NCBI GenBank assembly: GCA_958510825.1
Contig: OY294047.1
Coordinates: 38,889,229-38,953,228 of the forward strand
Reading direction: 5' to 3'
DNA length: 64,000 nucleotides
From: Brachypterus glaber
Lineage: Eukaryota > Arthropoda > Insecta > Coleoptera > Kateretidae
The translations under genes and the position numbers were made by a program. The number at the start of each line of letters is the position of its first letter. The stretch's first letter is position 1. Shown piece by piece: positions 1 through 10,799 of the stretch. The notes under the pieces are model-generated. The model saw only the letters and a program-made list of their open reading frames with translations. It ran no database searches and was not told the DNA's origin.

Positions 1-730
1 AATAAATTTCAATTAGAAACCGGATGGATTTTTGCCTAAAACTTTTTTCGGTGTACTTTTTCTTATTTTTTCTTATTGAGATATACTTTTTTATGTAAAA
101 ATACACAAAAAAGCTTCTGTGGTTTAACATCGCAGGTTTAACCGTTTTAAATATTTATTTAACATTAAAACAGATAAAAAAATATATGCACCTTGGTCAA
201 AAAATCATTTCTATATCCTTTTAAATATGCCCTATTTTAAAAAATAAAACGCGAAATCTTCAGACAGATGGCGTTTTTTTTGTTCCAACTTAAGGGGTCC
301 AAACCAAACACCAAAATTTTAATTTAGCTACAACAATTTATTGATCCAAACATTGGTCCTTCGAGACACCATTTTTTAGTTTTAGTGCGAATTTGGTTTA
401 TATAATAATAATTTTTACTCCTCGCATTTAATAAAAAAATATCTTTCTAATAATTAATTAAATAAATATATTTATAAATATTTTTTTAATTATTTTGATA
501 ATAAATAAATTCATAAATTATTAATTTTAAAGAATATTGTTTCAAAAATATATTTCATTAATATATATTGTATGACACGTTCCATGAATTAATTGTTTCA
601 AAATTTCACATTATAAATAAATATTTTATAATATGTATCATATATCACAAAATTCCTGTAATATAATATTAATTTTGTATAAATATTTATATTCATTTAA
701 TTCAAAATATAAATTCTAAAATCTGCCATC
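1..730. other. AT-rich DNA, nothing recognised
   Basis: Very AT-rich, with runs of A and T and short ATAAATA-like words. I see no coding frame, RNA gene, terminal repeat or tandem array here. Confidence 0.6.
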
Positions 731-734
731 ATTT

Positions 735-1115
735 CTTCACTTTAGCTGGAGATAAGTTTGATAGCTGGGCGGATATGGCCTTCTTATGGAACAGTCGCAA
801 GCTTTGGGTCAGCTTGGGACTAACCATAAAAGGCCATGTTAGTATCCCACTTTTGTCGTGTGGGTTGTGAAGTTAAATTTGCCCACTAATTTTTTCCCTC
901 CCAAAAATGTTGAGGACTAAAAATTAAAAAAATTCATCGACACCCAAAAAGAAATGTTTACCCGAAAAAAAGTAATCACCCCCCAAAAATTAAAATAAAA
1001 ATGTTTACCCCCAAAATTTTACCCCTGCCGAAAAATTTGACGACTAAAAAAAAGGTTATCATCACCCCCAAAAAAAAAAATCACCCCCAAACATTTTTTT
1101 TTAATCCGAATACTC
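735..1115. other. GC-richer tract followed by C/A low-complexity DNA
   Basis: Positions 745-870 are clearly less AT-rich than their surroundings and hold no long frame. They could be a fossil of a mobile element, but I cannot name it. From about 890 to 1100 the sequence repeats imperfect blocks of CACCCCC or TTTACCC followed by A runs, a low-complexity pattern of no obvious function. Confidence 0.4.
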
Positions 1116-1278
1116 TTCAGCAAGGTCATTCAAAGATATTCCTAAGTATTAATTGATTTACCTTGATCAAGATAAAGTCAACTGACTTAACTTCTCACTT
1201 CGTAATGCTTTAGCTTTAAAGATCTCCTATATAATTTTACTAAATGGATACAATTAACCCAGAAAATAAATGAAGAAT

Positions 1279-1304
1279 CTTATCTTATCTTATCTTGTCT
1301 TATC
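1279..1304 (+). repeat. CTTAT short tandem repeat, possible LINE tail
   Basis: About five copies of CTTAT (one is CTTGT) follow an AATAAA word at 1265. A polyA signal followed by a 5-bp tandem tail is how several insect non-LTR elements end, so the preceding 150 bases could be a 3' UTR remnant. No coding sequence supports this. Confidence 0.45.
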
Positions 1305-1401
1305 CCTCCTGTAATCCGAGAAGATTAAAACTTCTATTCCCTTCTTCTATTCCCTTCTTCAATAGATTTGTCTGGTAGCAACTCTGGTAAACCAAATTTA
1401 A

Positions 1402-1967
1402 CCAACTGCCACAGACACCTTACTTATGGAACGTGACTACACACACGACGTAAAAATTACGCCTCGCTTTAAACAATTTAAAAGTCGAACAACATTTTTA
1501 AAGTTTTGACTTATTTATCGTTAAACGTGTTCTTTATAGCTTTGGTTATTTAATTATAAATGCAATAGAATACAATATTTAAAAGAGTTATTTATATAAT
1601 ATAATTTGTACGATAATATTATGTTAATTTTGACTTGCTAGGGAAATATAATTCAATAACCTGGTAGAAGAAAGAAAAAAAAATATTTGTAAAATAAAAT
1701 TAAAAACTTAATCTTGCAATGGATAAACCCTATTATTTTTATTATTTCGTACTTACAGACACGGCGTATTTTTTACGCAGCCAAATTTTAAATGAACAAG
1801 TGAAAAATCACTGTGCAACATACCAACTTCTTCGCTCGGATTTGGGGCTTAAACTGTATGTACGAAAGGTAATGAGACGCGGAAAGCCGTAATTAGTCGG
1901 AGTTGGGAGAAATCACAAACTGCATACTATCGAGGCGTAAAATCTACGCCATGTCTGTGGTAGAGGG
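1402..1967. mobile_element. piggyBac-like MITE flanked by TTAA
   Basis: The element is bounded by TTAA at 1398-1401 and 1968-1971. The left end reads CCAACTGCCACAGACACC and the right end, on the other strand, CCCTCTACCACAGACATGG; these agree at most positions after the leading CC. TTAA duplication with CC-starting inverted ends is the piggyBac superfamily signature. Inside, a GGCGTA...TTTTACGC motif recurs near 1455, 1762 and 1935, in both orientations, as subterminal repeats. There is no transposase frame in 566 bp, so it would be non-autonomous. Confidence 0.65.
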
Positions 1968-1971
1968 TTAA

Positions 1972-2534
1972 GAAATTATACTAAGTATTCATTTTCTAAA
2001 ACATAGAATGATTATGACTTGATTATTAGGTCTAAAACTTGGGCAATGAGCTGCCTAGCTTTCAACTTACGTTTAAAGTATTTTGCATTTCAAAACCAAA
2101 CATTTGAAAATGATAACATAAATAATAACTTATTAACTACAAATTGTATCCTTTGAAATACAAGGCAGTAACAAAATTCCCTGCTTATTTTCATACTTTT
2201 AAAATAATAATAAATTCTGTAATCGGATATTTATTAATCATTACGTGACAATTTCAATTATAATTCAATAAATTATTAATTCTCATAAATTTTGATTGCA
2301 TTTTATAAATTTTTATTCTCAATTACCGAATCAATCACGACCGGCTCTGATTGGATATAAATTTTAAACCAGTCAATTTGTATTTAAAAGAGTAACAACA
2401 TGGCTGACTGTGATTTAGCCTGCCAGATTGGCTTTTGGTTATAAATATTTTAACGGGTATTAGCATACCATAGTCTGTACCCTTCGTAGTACTATATTTT
2501 ACTAAAATAAAAATAAATATTTACTTTAAAAACA

Positions 2535-2536
<2 letters not shown>
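1972..2536. other. AT-rich DNA, nothing recognised
   Basis: No coding frame, tandem array or paired inverted repeat was seen between the TTAA element and the TAA microsatellite. Confidence 0.5.
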
Positions 2537-2580
<44 letters not shown>

Positions 2581-2583
2581 TAT
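2537..2583. repeat. TAA/TTA microsatellite, 3' flank of R4/Dong-like element
   Basis: About 15 uninterrupted TTA units on the plus strand (TAA on the minus strand). It directly abuts the 3' end of the minus-strand LINE fragment and matches the array on its other side. Confidence 0.9.
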
Positions 2584-4250
<1,667 letters not shown>

Positions 4251-4642
4251 ATGGGTCATACTTTAAATACGCAACACAAAATTTTGGCAAATTTGAAACC
4301 ATATAACGTGTCGTAACGCTGATACCTACTTCCCTTTAAATACGTAATGCTAGCAGCCATAACCACTCCAAAAAAAATGTTTGGGCAAAAAGAAAACAGT
4401 TTTTAGCGTCACGTAACACTTAATCCCTTCATGTTTGTTTTTATGTTTGTTTTTAACCTCGTACTATTCTACTTAATTAAGCATCCCCTAAGTCCAGGAC
4501 TTGTGTGGGCTAGTAGTAGAGGGAACCACCGGCTTTAATTGACTTTCGAACCAATATATCTAGGGAGTACGCCTTCGCCAAATTTCAATTATTAATTAAC
4601 TGAAAAAGGCAATCGGCGCCAGTGAGGTTTGAACTCACGATC

Positions 4643-4652
4643 ATTAGATCAG
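4643..4652 (+). repeat. Target-site duplication, left copy (ATTAGATCAG)
   Basis: ATTAGATCAG occurs here and again at 6106-6115, immediately on either side of the LINE insertion. Removing one copy and the 1453-bp insert restores a continuous SINE. Confidence 0.88.
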
Positions 4653-4667
4653 AAAGAAAATGCAGTA

Positions 4668-6016
4668 AATATATTTCAAGATTTACCAATTCAAATTGTT
4701 TTATCCAAGAGGTTTTTGGGCGGTGTCATTGGGCCAAGTCATTTAAAACAAAATTATGTAAAAGAAAAAGTCCAAAAATGGGTAGAATATATAGAAATTA
4801 GGAAATGCAGAAATTAGGAAATGCAGCCAAATCTAGTCCACAAGCAGCTTATACAGCTTTTACCAAATCTTTACAATTTGAATGGACTTTTATGCAGCGA
4901 GTAGTTAAAAGTAACTGTGAAGAATATGTCCCTATTCGTGAAGCAATAAGAGAACATTTAACTCCAGCTATATTAGGATGGGAAATATCTGATATTGAAC
5001 ATCAGCTTTTCGATTTACCAGTCAGATTAGGAGGATTAGCCCTAAATGATCCTGTTAAAACATGTGAAGATGCTTATCAAGTGTCATCAAATACAGTTAA
5101 AAAATTAGTTGAATGCATAAAATTAAAGGAGCCTCTCGATATTCGTGAATATGAAAATTCATTAAAATCTAGTTTAAAAGAAAAAATATCTAGAATTAAA
5201 ACAAAAGAATTAGATGATAGTAATATTATTATTGATTCCTTGCCACAAAAACAACAACGTACTTTACGGCGCATTGTTGAATCAAAGGCTTCTCAATGGT
5301 TGACAGTAATTCCAACTGCATCTGATAATTTTGATCTGTCACCAATACAATTTCGGGATGCCCTTTCATTAAGATACAGCCATCAACCAGCAGGTCTACC
5401 AACAAAATGCGATGGATGTGGAGAGAATATGAATATTACACATGCCCTTGACTGCAAAAAAGGAGGTCTAATAAAACATGGCCATGATAATCACAGAGAT
5501 AATTGTGCAATGTTAGGAAATTTATTATGGAATGGAGTTTCAACAGAACCAATATTAAGAGAGTCGGATCCTTTAACAAACACTTCTGCATTGATCGCAG
5601 ATATAAAAATAAATGGAGTTTGGGAGTCTGAGAGGGCTGCGTTTTTTGATAATCGCATTGTAAATGCAGACGCACCCTCTTACCTCTCCTTAGACTGGTC
5701 TACTATTTCGTATAATCATGCACATGAAAAACACAGGAAATATGATAGAGTTACTGAGGACATTAGAGGATCTTTTACACCTTTAGTTTGCTCGTGTGAT
5801 GGTGCTTTAGGCAAAGAGTATGAAATGTTTTTAAAGCGATTGGCAAACGGCCTTTCTGAAAAATGGAGTAAACCATTTTCGAATGTGGTTAGTTGGGTTA
5901 GAGTCCAGACTCAATTTTCCATTATTCGAAGTATTTCTTTGAGACTTAGAGGAAGAAGAAGAAAATTAAGAAGCCTAGGTTTGGAAGATGGTGCGGCTCT
6001 TCCAATAATCTTTTGA
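4668..6016 (+). pseudogene. Reverse-transcriptase polyprotein C-terminus, frameshifted
   Basis: Two consecutive frames belong to one broken protein. The first (about 4668-4817) holds LGGVIGP...VKEKVQKWVEYIE, a segment just downstream of the reverse transcriptase core. The second (4805-6016, 403 codons) continues with [17 protein letters not shown], a GGLALNDP block near residues 76-83, a zinc-binding CX2CX7HX3C site (C202, C205, H213, C217) followed by KKGG, and an endonuclease-like D266...D282 pair within IADI and AAFFDNRI. The tail near residues 322-384 (GSFTPLV, SWVR, LRGRR) matches the conserved end of this family as I remember it. A shift in frame at 4794-4825 coincides with a 16-bp tandem duplication. 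The main reverse transcriptase domain is missing, so the copy cannot be active. Confidence 0.72.
4794..4825 (+). repeat. 16-bp tandem duplication at the frameshift
   Basis: GAAATTAGGAAATGCA occurs twice in perfect tandem (4794-4809 and 4810-4825). It lies exactly where the polyprotein changes frame. Removing one copy does not by itself give one clean frame, so at least one more small indel is present. Confidence 0.85.
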
Positions 6017-6105
6017 ATAATTGAAAATTGATTTTTTGGAATTATTCCATTTTGTGTATTTTGGAGATTTCTTATAAATAAAATATTTGATTTTCTTTTT
6101 TTTTT

Positions 6106-6115
6106 ATTAGATCAG
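6106..6115 (+). repeat. Target-site duplication, right copy (ATTAGATCAG)
   Basis: Identical to 4643-4652. SINE sequence resumes immediately after it. Confidence 0.88.
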
Positions 6116-6239
6116 TGTCAGGCTATATCGATACCATTGACCACTGAGCTAAATCTCCACTCATAACGAATCGTAATGCTAAGCAATCCCCCCTTACCCC
6201 TGAGTTGCGTATTTTAAGTATGGCTCCTTTATTCTCAAA

Positions 6240-6976
6240 TCAACGGCTTTTTTTTTCCTTAAAAAAATCATATATTTCCGAGTAACCTATCATACAGATA
6301 ACATCTTAAAATGTTTTCTCAACGATATATATATATATTTTTTTTTAAATAAAATTAGGCATATTTTTTTCTGAAAGCTTCAAATAAATAAATCTACTTC
6401 TAATTAAAAAATACTATAGGTACCATAAATTCTCTTTGGTTTACGTGACTCTCCATATTAATAGGGTTGAGCCTTGTAAAAAACTTTCAATTTCTAAGTC
6501 ATTAATGCAAGGGTGGAAAATATTAGTTTGATGCAGGAACTCTGGCAGTAACTAAGAAGGAAATTATTTTGGCTTGTTCGCTTTTTTGCAAAAGAAAATT
6601 AAGATTTTTTCCTCCTAAAAAAACTATTTCTTTGTCACAATAGTATCACTTATACAAGATAAAAGAGAGGTTACAAGGGAATAATTCTAAATTATAACAG
6701 GAAAACTTCCAACAAACTTAGGTAATATTTAGATTTATATTTAAAGTAATGGAGTTGTGTGCACAAGTTTTAGAGTTAAATTCCACAATTACGCACACAA
6801 CCCCACATCTTGTGCACACCTGCTTTTGTTCAGAAGGTTTTATGAAAAAAGTGTCCGAAGTCACCTACCCCGTCCGAAGTCACCTCGGTTGATGAAATAT
6901 TATAGTTATTGATGCATAATAACCAAACTCAATAATAGGGATAATATGGATGGTAGATAGAAAAAAGGTGGTTATA
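6240..6976. other. AT-rich DNA with small repeats
   Basis: No gene seen. GTGTGCACAAG near 6764 and CTTGTGCACAC near 6813 can pair as a hairpin. GTCCGAAGTCACCT is duplicated in tandem 20 bp apart at 6851 and 6871. Confidence 0.5.
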
Positions 6977-7295
6977 CAGGGTTATTCAGAAATAAGTTCG
7001 AGAAATTGGTCCGGATTTGAGCCCTAAGGGAGCTGCGGCCCTTCGAAGATGGACATATTGAATCGGGAACAAAAAAAGCACCAATATAATTTTAATGATG
7101 CAAGACGGTCCTTCATTTAAAACTAAGCAAAAAAGTATGCTTCAACAAAACACCTAAATTTAATATTAAAGGAGATAGAGCCTTTTAAAAAGTAACATTT
7201 TTAGTTAGTTCCTCTTAATTGCATTTTTTAAAAATGGTTGTTCCTACAGTGTTGCACTGCATGACATTTTTTATTTATTTTTACTGAAGGAATCT
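6977..7295 (+). mobile_element. Truncated TA-flanked MITE (same family as 62304-62874)
   Basis: Starts with CAGGGTTATTCAGAAATAAG after a TA at 6975-6976 and follows the intact copy at 62304 for some 300 bp, with an internal deletion of about 50 bp near the left end. The right terminal repeat is missing; similarity stops near 7295, just before the minisatellite-bearing element begins. Confidence 0.7.
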
Positions 7296-7368
7296 TTATT
7301 TATTACAAAAAATCCAAAAAAAATATACACAAAAATGTTTGAGGCAAAAATGTGTTAAGCCTCACATA

Positions 7369-7862
7369 GTGAAAATTAGTATATTGGGGTTTTTGGGGTT
7401 TCTGAAAGTGAATCTGATTATAAAAAAGTCCAAACTCCACCCCAAAGGGGCGGGGGTAGTTTTCGTGAAAATTTGTATATTGGGGTTTTTCAGGTTGCTG
7501 AAAGTGAATAAGATAATAAAAAAAATCTTGCTCCACCCTCTGAGGGGCAGGGGGTAGTTCTCTTCGAAATTTATATATTGAGGTTTGTGAGGTCGCTAAA
7601 ACTGAATCTTATAAAAAAAATTGCTAATTTCACCCCTTGGGGGGTGGGGGTAGTTTTTGTGAAAATTGGTATAGCGGGTTTTTAAGGTTGCTGAAAGAGA
7701 ATCTGATAATAACAAAATTGTAACTCCATCCCCTAAGAGGCGGGGGGTAGTTTCGGTAAAAATTGGTATATTTTTAAAATTGCTAAAAGTGAATCTGATA
7801 ATAAAAAATCCATTTTATGAGCGGATGTGAAAAATGAGAAAGCTCTTTTACTGGGCAGTGTA
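7369..7862 (+). repeat. About 97-bp tandem array with C/G-rich cores, copy 1
   Basis: Four and a half units start near 7369, 7465, 7563, 7659 and 7756. Each has GTGAAAATTGGTATATTGGG, then GGTTGCTGAAAGTGAATCTG, ATAATAAAAAA, and a core like CCACCCC...GGGGCGGGGG. The last unit runs into a non-repeated end (GGATGTGAAAAATGAGAAAG ... TTTTACTGGGCAGTGT) that is also found after the second array at 41975-42026. Array plus shared end therefore move, or moved, as one element. Frames on both strands across the array are repeat artefacts. Confidence 0.8.
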
Positions 7863-7869
7863 TTTTTTA

Positions 7870-8350
7870 TTTAATCTCTATAGAAGGCTTCTTTTAACTG
7901 TGACAAAATTTGTTAATGTACATTATTTTTTTCCTCGTGTAATTAACTAAAATCTTCTACACTAATAGTATTCTATTACGTTCTTAGTCCCCTGTTTGTT
8001 GATCATAAATTATAATCTAAAATGAGTTTAACCTGTCAGAACTTAATTTTCTAATTTTGGAATGCGAATACCTAAACGTTTTTCACCCTCGAAGACATAT
8101 TTCATGTTTTAAACCTTTCAGGAAAAAATATCAGGAACTAAAGGTGAAGGGGCGGTTTTAAAGTTAATTTATGTGATTTATAAGCTCATAAGTAGTTTAG
8201 TAGTCATTCAAAATAGAACAAGTTGTTGAGAAGTCTATTCCTGCTACTAACAAACAGATTGGGTTGTATTTATGGATTGCAATCCATCCACATGGCTATA
8301 ATTTCTGAATTTATCGGGGTACAAGTAATTTGGGGAGCTGGACTTTTGTT
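7870..8350. other. AT-rich DNA, nothing recognised
   Basis: No coding frame or repeat was supported. A tract at 8318-8340 (TTTGGGGAGCTGGACTTTTG) resembles 59452-59472 and may be the outer edge of the element that follows. Confidence 0.4.
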
Positions 8351-9581
8351 CGTAAAAAATAACTTGGCGACCGAAATATCGCCACCGAAACAACGCAAAT
8401 TTTAATTTCGGTACAACAAAACTTCGCAATGACAATAATGCGCGAACCAAAACTTCGCGAATCATTATATCGCATAAATAGTTAATTAAAAAAATAGTAT
8501 ATTATGCACCTAGTATGCGAACTAAGTCTATAGTGTTCGAGACTGAAGTTTTTTTGCTGAAACGTAGTCGAGGCAAAAAATCAGTTGAGAACTCTTAAGA
8601 CAGTTCGCATACGTGGTGCAATTCTATGTTTTCTACTACCTAAAGCTAGTAACTCCAAATATCACTTAAAAATAAAGTTTAAAATTTATTTTTACATAGC
8701 TGTCAGTTTGACAAATAAGTTTAAAAAAGTTAGTAGTTGTCTCAAAATTTTTTTATTATTGACCGTCGTCAATAAACAATGCTTAACAATGGTCAATAAT
8801 AAATGAGTTCACAGATTTTATTGGTTGCCAAGGTAAACAAGCCTTGACAACGGTAGATAATATGTAAGCTAGCACTTAATTAGGTAGTAGAAAAAATTCT
8901 TTGTATGTCTTTAATGATATTTTTATAAATTCAATCCAATTTAATTTAGTATGCTGTTTGGTTTACTTTCAAGAATGTCGGTCACCTATGTTAAAAGTGC
9001 CAAAACCACAAATTTGGTTTGGTTTTTTGATTTCAGGATGGAACAGAATATGCGTGGTTATGTTATTTTACCGAAGAAAAAAATTAAAAATCGTGCTAAA
9101 CGTTTACAGGAAATCATCTTCACATATAATAAAAATAATAAATTGACTTATTGAAGGGACATATGCCACAGTTTGTTTTAGTTCTTTTTTTGGTATTTAA
9201 CCAACTTTATTGAGTTTAGTTAGTTCGTTAGATTAAATTAATTTCATTGCTCTTTTTCCCTTTATATTATACAGGATACATTTTTGGGTAGGTTCTTTTT
9301 TTTTCGACTTTTATAATATTGTGCTGCAAAATCAAATAAATATTTTAAATATTAAAAATTTGGTTCTTATTTTATTTATTAGGTGCATACAAAATAAAAA
9401 AACAATAATTTGCAATATTGTTGTATATGTCTAGTTTTGCAAAGTTTTGTACCATGCGAAATTTTTGATACACAATGTAATGAGTATGCGTAATTTTAGT
9501 ATGTGGTGTAATGCCCGGGGGAAGTTTTGGTTTTGCGAAGTTTTGGTTTGTGATGTTTCGGTCGCGAAGATATTTTTTGCG
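8351..9581. mobile_element. Inverted-repeat element with repeated ACTTCGC motifs
   Basis: The left arm begins CGTAAAAAATAACTTGGCGA at 8351 and the right arm, read on the other strand, CGCAAAAAATATCTTCGCGA from 9581. Both arms then carry CCGAAA and several copies of AAAACTTCGC (8430-8460 and 9525-9550), so the subterminal regions are made of a short repeated motif. The 1 kb between them has only short frames; one of 67 codons at 8951-9154 is Lys/Arg-rich but resembles nothing I know. I see no clear target duplication. Confidence 0.55.
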
Positions 9582-9599
9582 TTCATTGGTGGAAAAAAT

Positions 9600-10470
9600 C
9601 TGTTGGGAAGGGTGTAAAAAAGGTTTTAAAAATTGTTTTGGCTCTATTTTTTTTTAATCCTAAAAACAGGAAAAAAGAGAAATTAACTCAAAAAAAAAAA
9701 GAAATAAATATTATATATACATTTATTCGGAAAATATTTAATATTTTCTGGCAATTTTTGCACCAATGACAACTTTCGTTATTCTGAATTAAATGCCACA
9801 GGTTTCAAAAGTCTCGTCGGAAAAGTGTAACAGTAATCCCAAAGTTACATAAGTTTATAAATTAATATCTATTTTTGTCCATGTACCAATATTGTGTAAT
9901 TTTACATAACTGTTTAATGGTTAAATTGGTGATTTATATGAACAACTTCCTATTTGTTAACTTAAATTATCAAAATCCTTAATTTAACTTAATTTTAAAT
10001 AGATTTATTTGTTGTAATATTTTACAGTTTAGGACAATTAAAAATAAATGGATTTACCTTTAAATGTAACCTTAATTTCCCCTAAACCTGGTCACAGTAA
10101 AGCCCATTTCAGGTCGTAATCCAGACAGATTATGTAGGCCACAATCGAGATACAATTTGATTGTGTTTTAGTTGGGGCGGAGAAAATGTTTGTTTGTGGC
10201 TGGAGAAAGGAACATACACTGAAAATAAAATGAGTAAATATTAGGCAACTGAAAGGTTTCTCGTGGTATATCGGATAAATAGAAACAAACATTGGTTGAC
10301 AGCCAGGAGTAAAGCTACCACCACTTATTATATTATTCACAAGGCCTGGGCTAGAATTATAAAAGGTAGTTTCGAATTTTCAAAAAAAAAAAGATCAAAA
10401 ATCTTCCTACATAAAAAATTCTTGGATATAAATTTGTTTCATGAAAAAATAAGCAACTTTTTTTTCAAAT
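9600..10470. other. AT-rich DNA, nothing recognised
   Basis: No gene, terminal repeat or tandem array seen. Overlapping frames near 10092-10496 on both strands lack any recognisable motif. Confidence 0.45.
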
Positions 10471-10680
10471 GTCCTTCCGTCTATCTGTCAGTCTGATGTC
10501 ACGATTTTTGTGAACACGATAACTCCAGAATGAATAATCCGATCGACTTGAAATTTTCAGGAAAAATCAAGCTCTACGACGGGAAGATAACTATTGTTTT
10601 TGAAAGTAATCCCCCCAAAAAAAAAGTATGAGGAGTTAAACTTTTTAAAAAGTCAAAAAAGCTGAAACAAAATTCCGATT
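10471..10680 (+). repeat. Interspersed-repeat fragment related to the TCTG tract at 16918
   Basis: The run CCTTCCGTCTATCTGTCAGT is followed by AACACGATAACTCCAGAATG and a GATCGACTTGAAATTTTCAG stretch. The 16918 locus has the same order: CGTCTGTCTG words, then AACTCGAGAACTCC. This suggests a shared, unclassified repeat. Confidence 0.45.
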
Positions 10681-10799
10681 AGCCTATTTTTTTTTATGAA
10701 AAAATACTTTTATTATAAGGGTCAACTCTACCAAAAGAAAATTAAAAAATAAATGAAAAATTTTGAAATTTTTTTTTGAAAAATTTTCTTTGAAAGAAT

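Larger units (their letters stand above)
4653..6105 (+). mobile_element. 5'-truncated LINE-like retroelement inserted in SINE copy 1
   Basis: A 1453-bp insert with 10-bp direct repeats on both sides. It encodes the C-terminal half of a reverse-transcriptase polyprotein, then about 90 bp of 3' UTR with AATAAA near 6077. The right junction is a T-rich run (TTTTCTTTTTTTTTTT) rather than polyA, which is odd for a plus-strand LINE. Clean target duplication and lack of inverted or long terminal repeats favour target-primed integration. The clade is not certain; the family is widespread in invertebrates. Confidence 0.75.
4431..6160 (-). mobile_element. tRNA-derived SINE, copy 1, split by a LINE insertion
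   Basis: Read on the minus strand and skipping 4653-6105 plus one target copy, the element has a Pol III A box (TAGCTCAGTGGTCAATGG, plus-strand 6134-6151), a B box (GAGTTCAAACCTCAC, 4622-4636), and a 3' body running to about 4453, then an AAACAAACA-rich tail at 4431-4452. Without the insertion the two boxes are about 35 bp apart, as in a tRNA gene. The 3' body recurs in copies at 13450, 22620 and 56578. The insertion destroys the promoter spacing. Confidence 0.8.
4255..6224. repeat. Inverted-repeat arms surrounding the SINE/LINE nest
   Basis: Positions 4255-4275 (GTCATACTTTAAATACGCAAC) pair with 6204-6224 on the opposite strand, 19 of 21 bases matching. These arms enclose the SINE and its LINE insertion, so an older inverted-repeat element probably received the SINE. 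The arms near the SINE are divergent and I cannot place the element's true ends. Confidence 0.4.

Noticed and set aside
7303..7557. Frames on both strands across the 97-bp array
   Set aside because: They follow the tandem repeat and reappear in altered form at 41413-42030; no real protein similarity and no start context.
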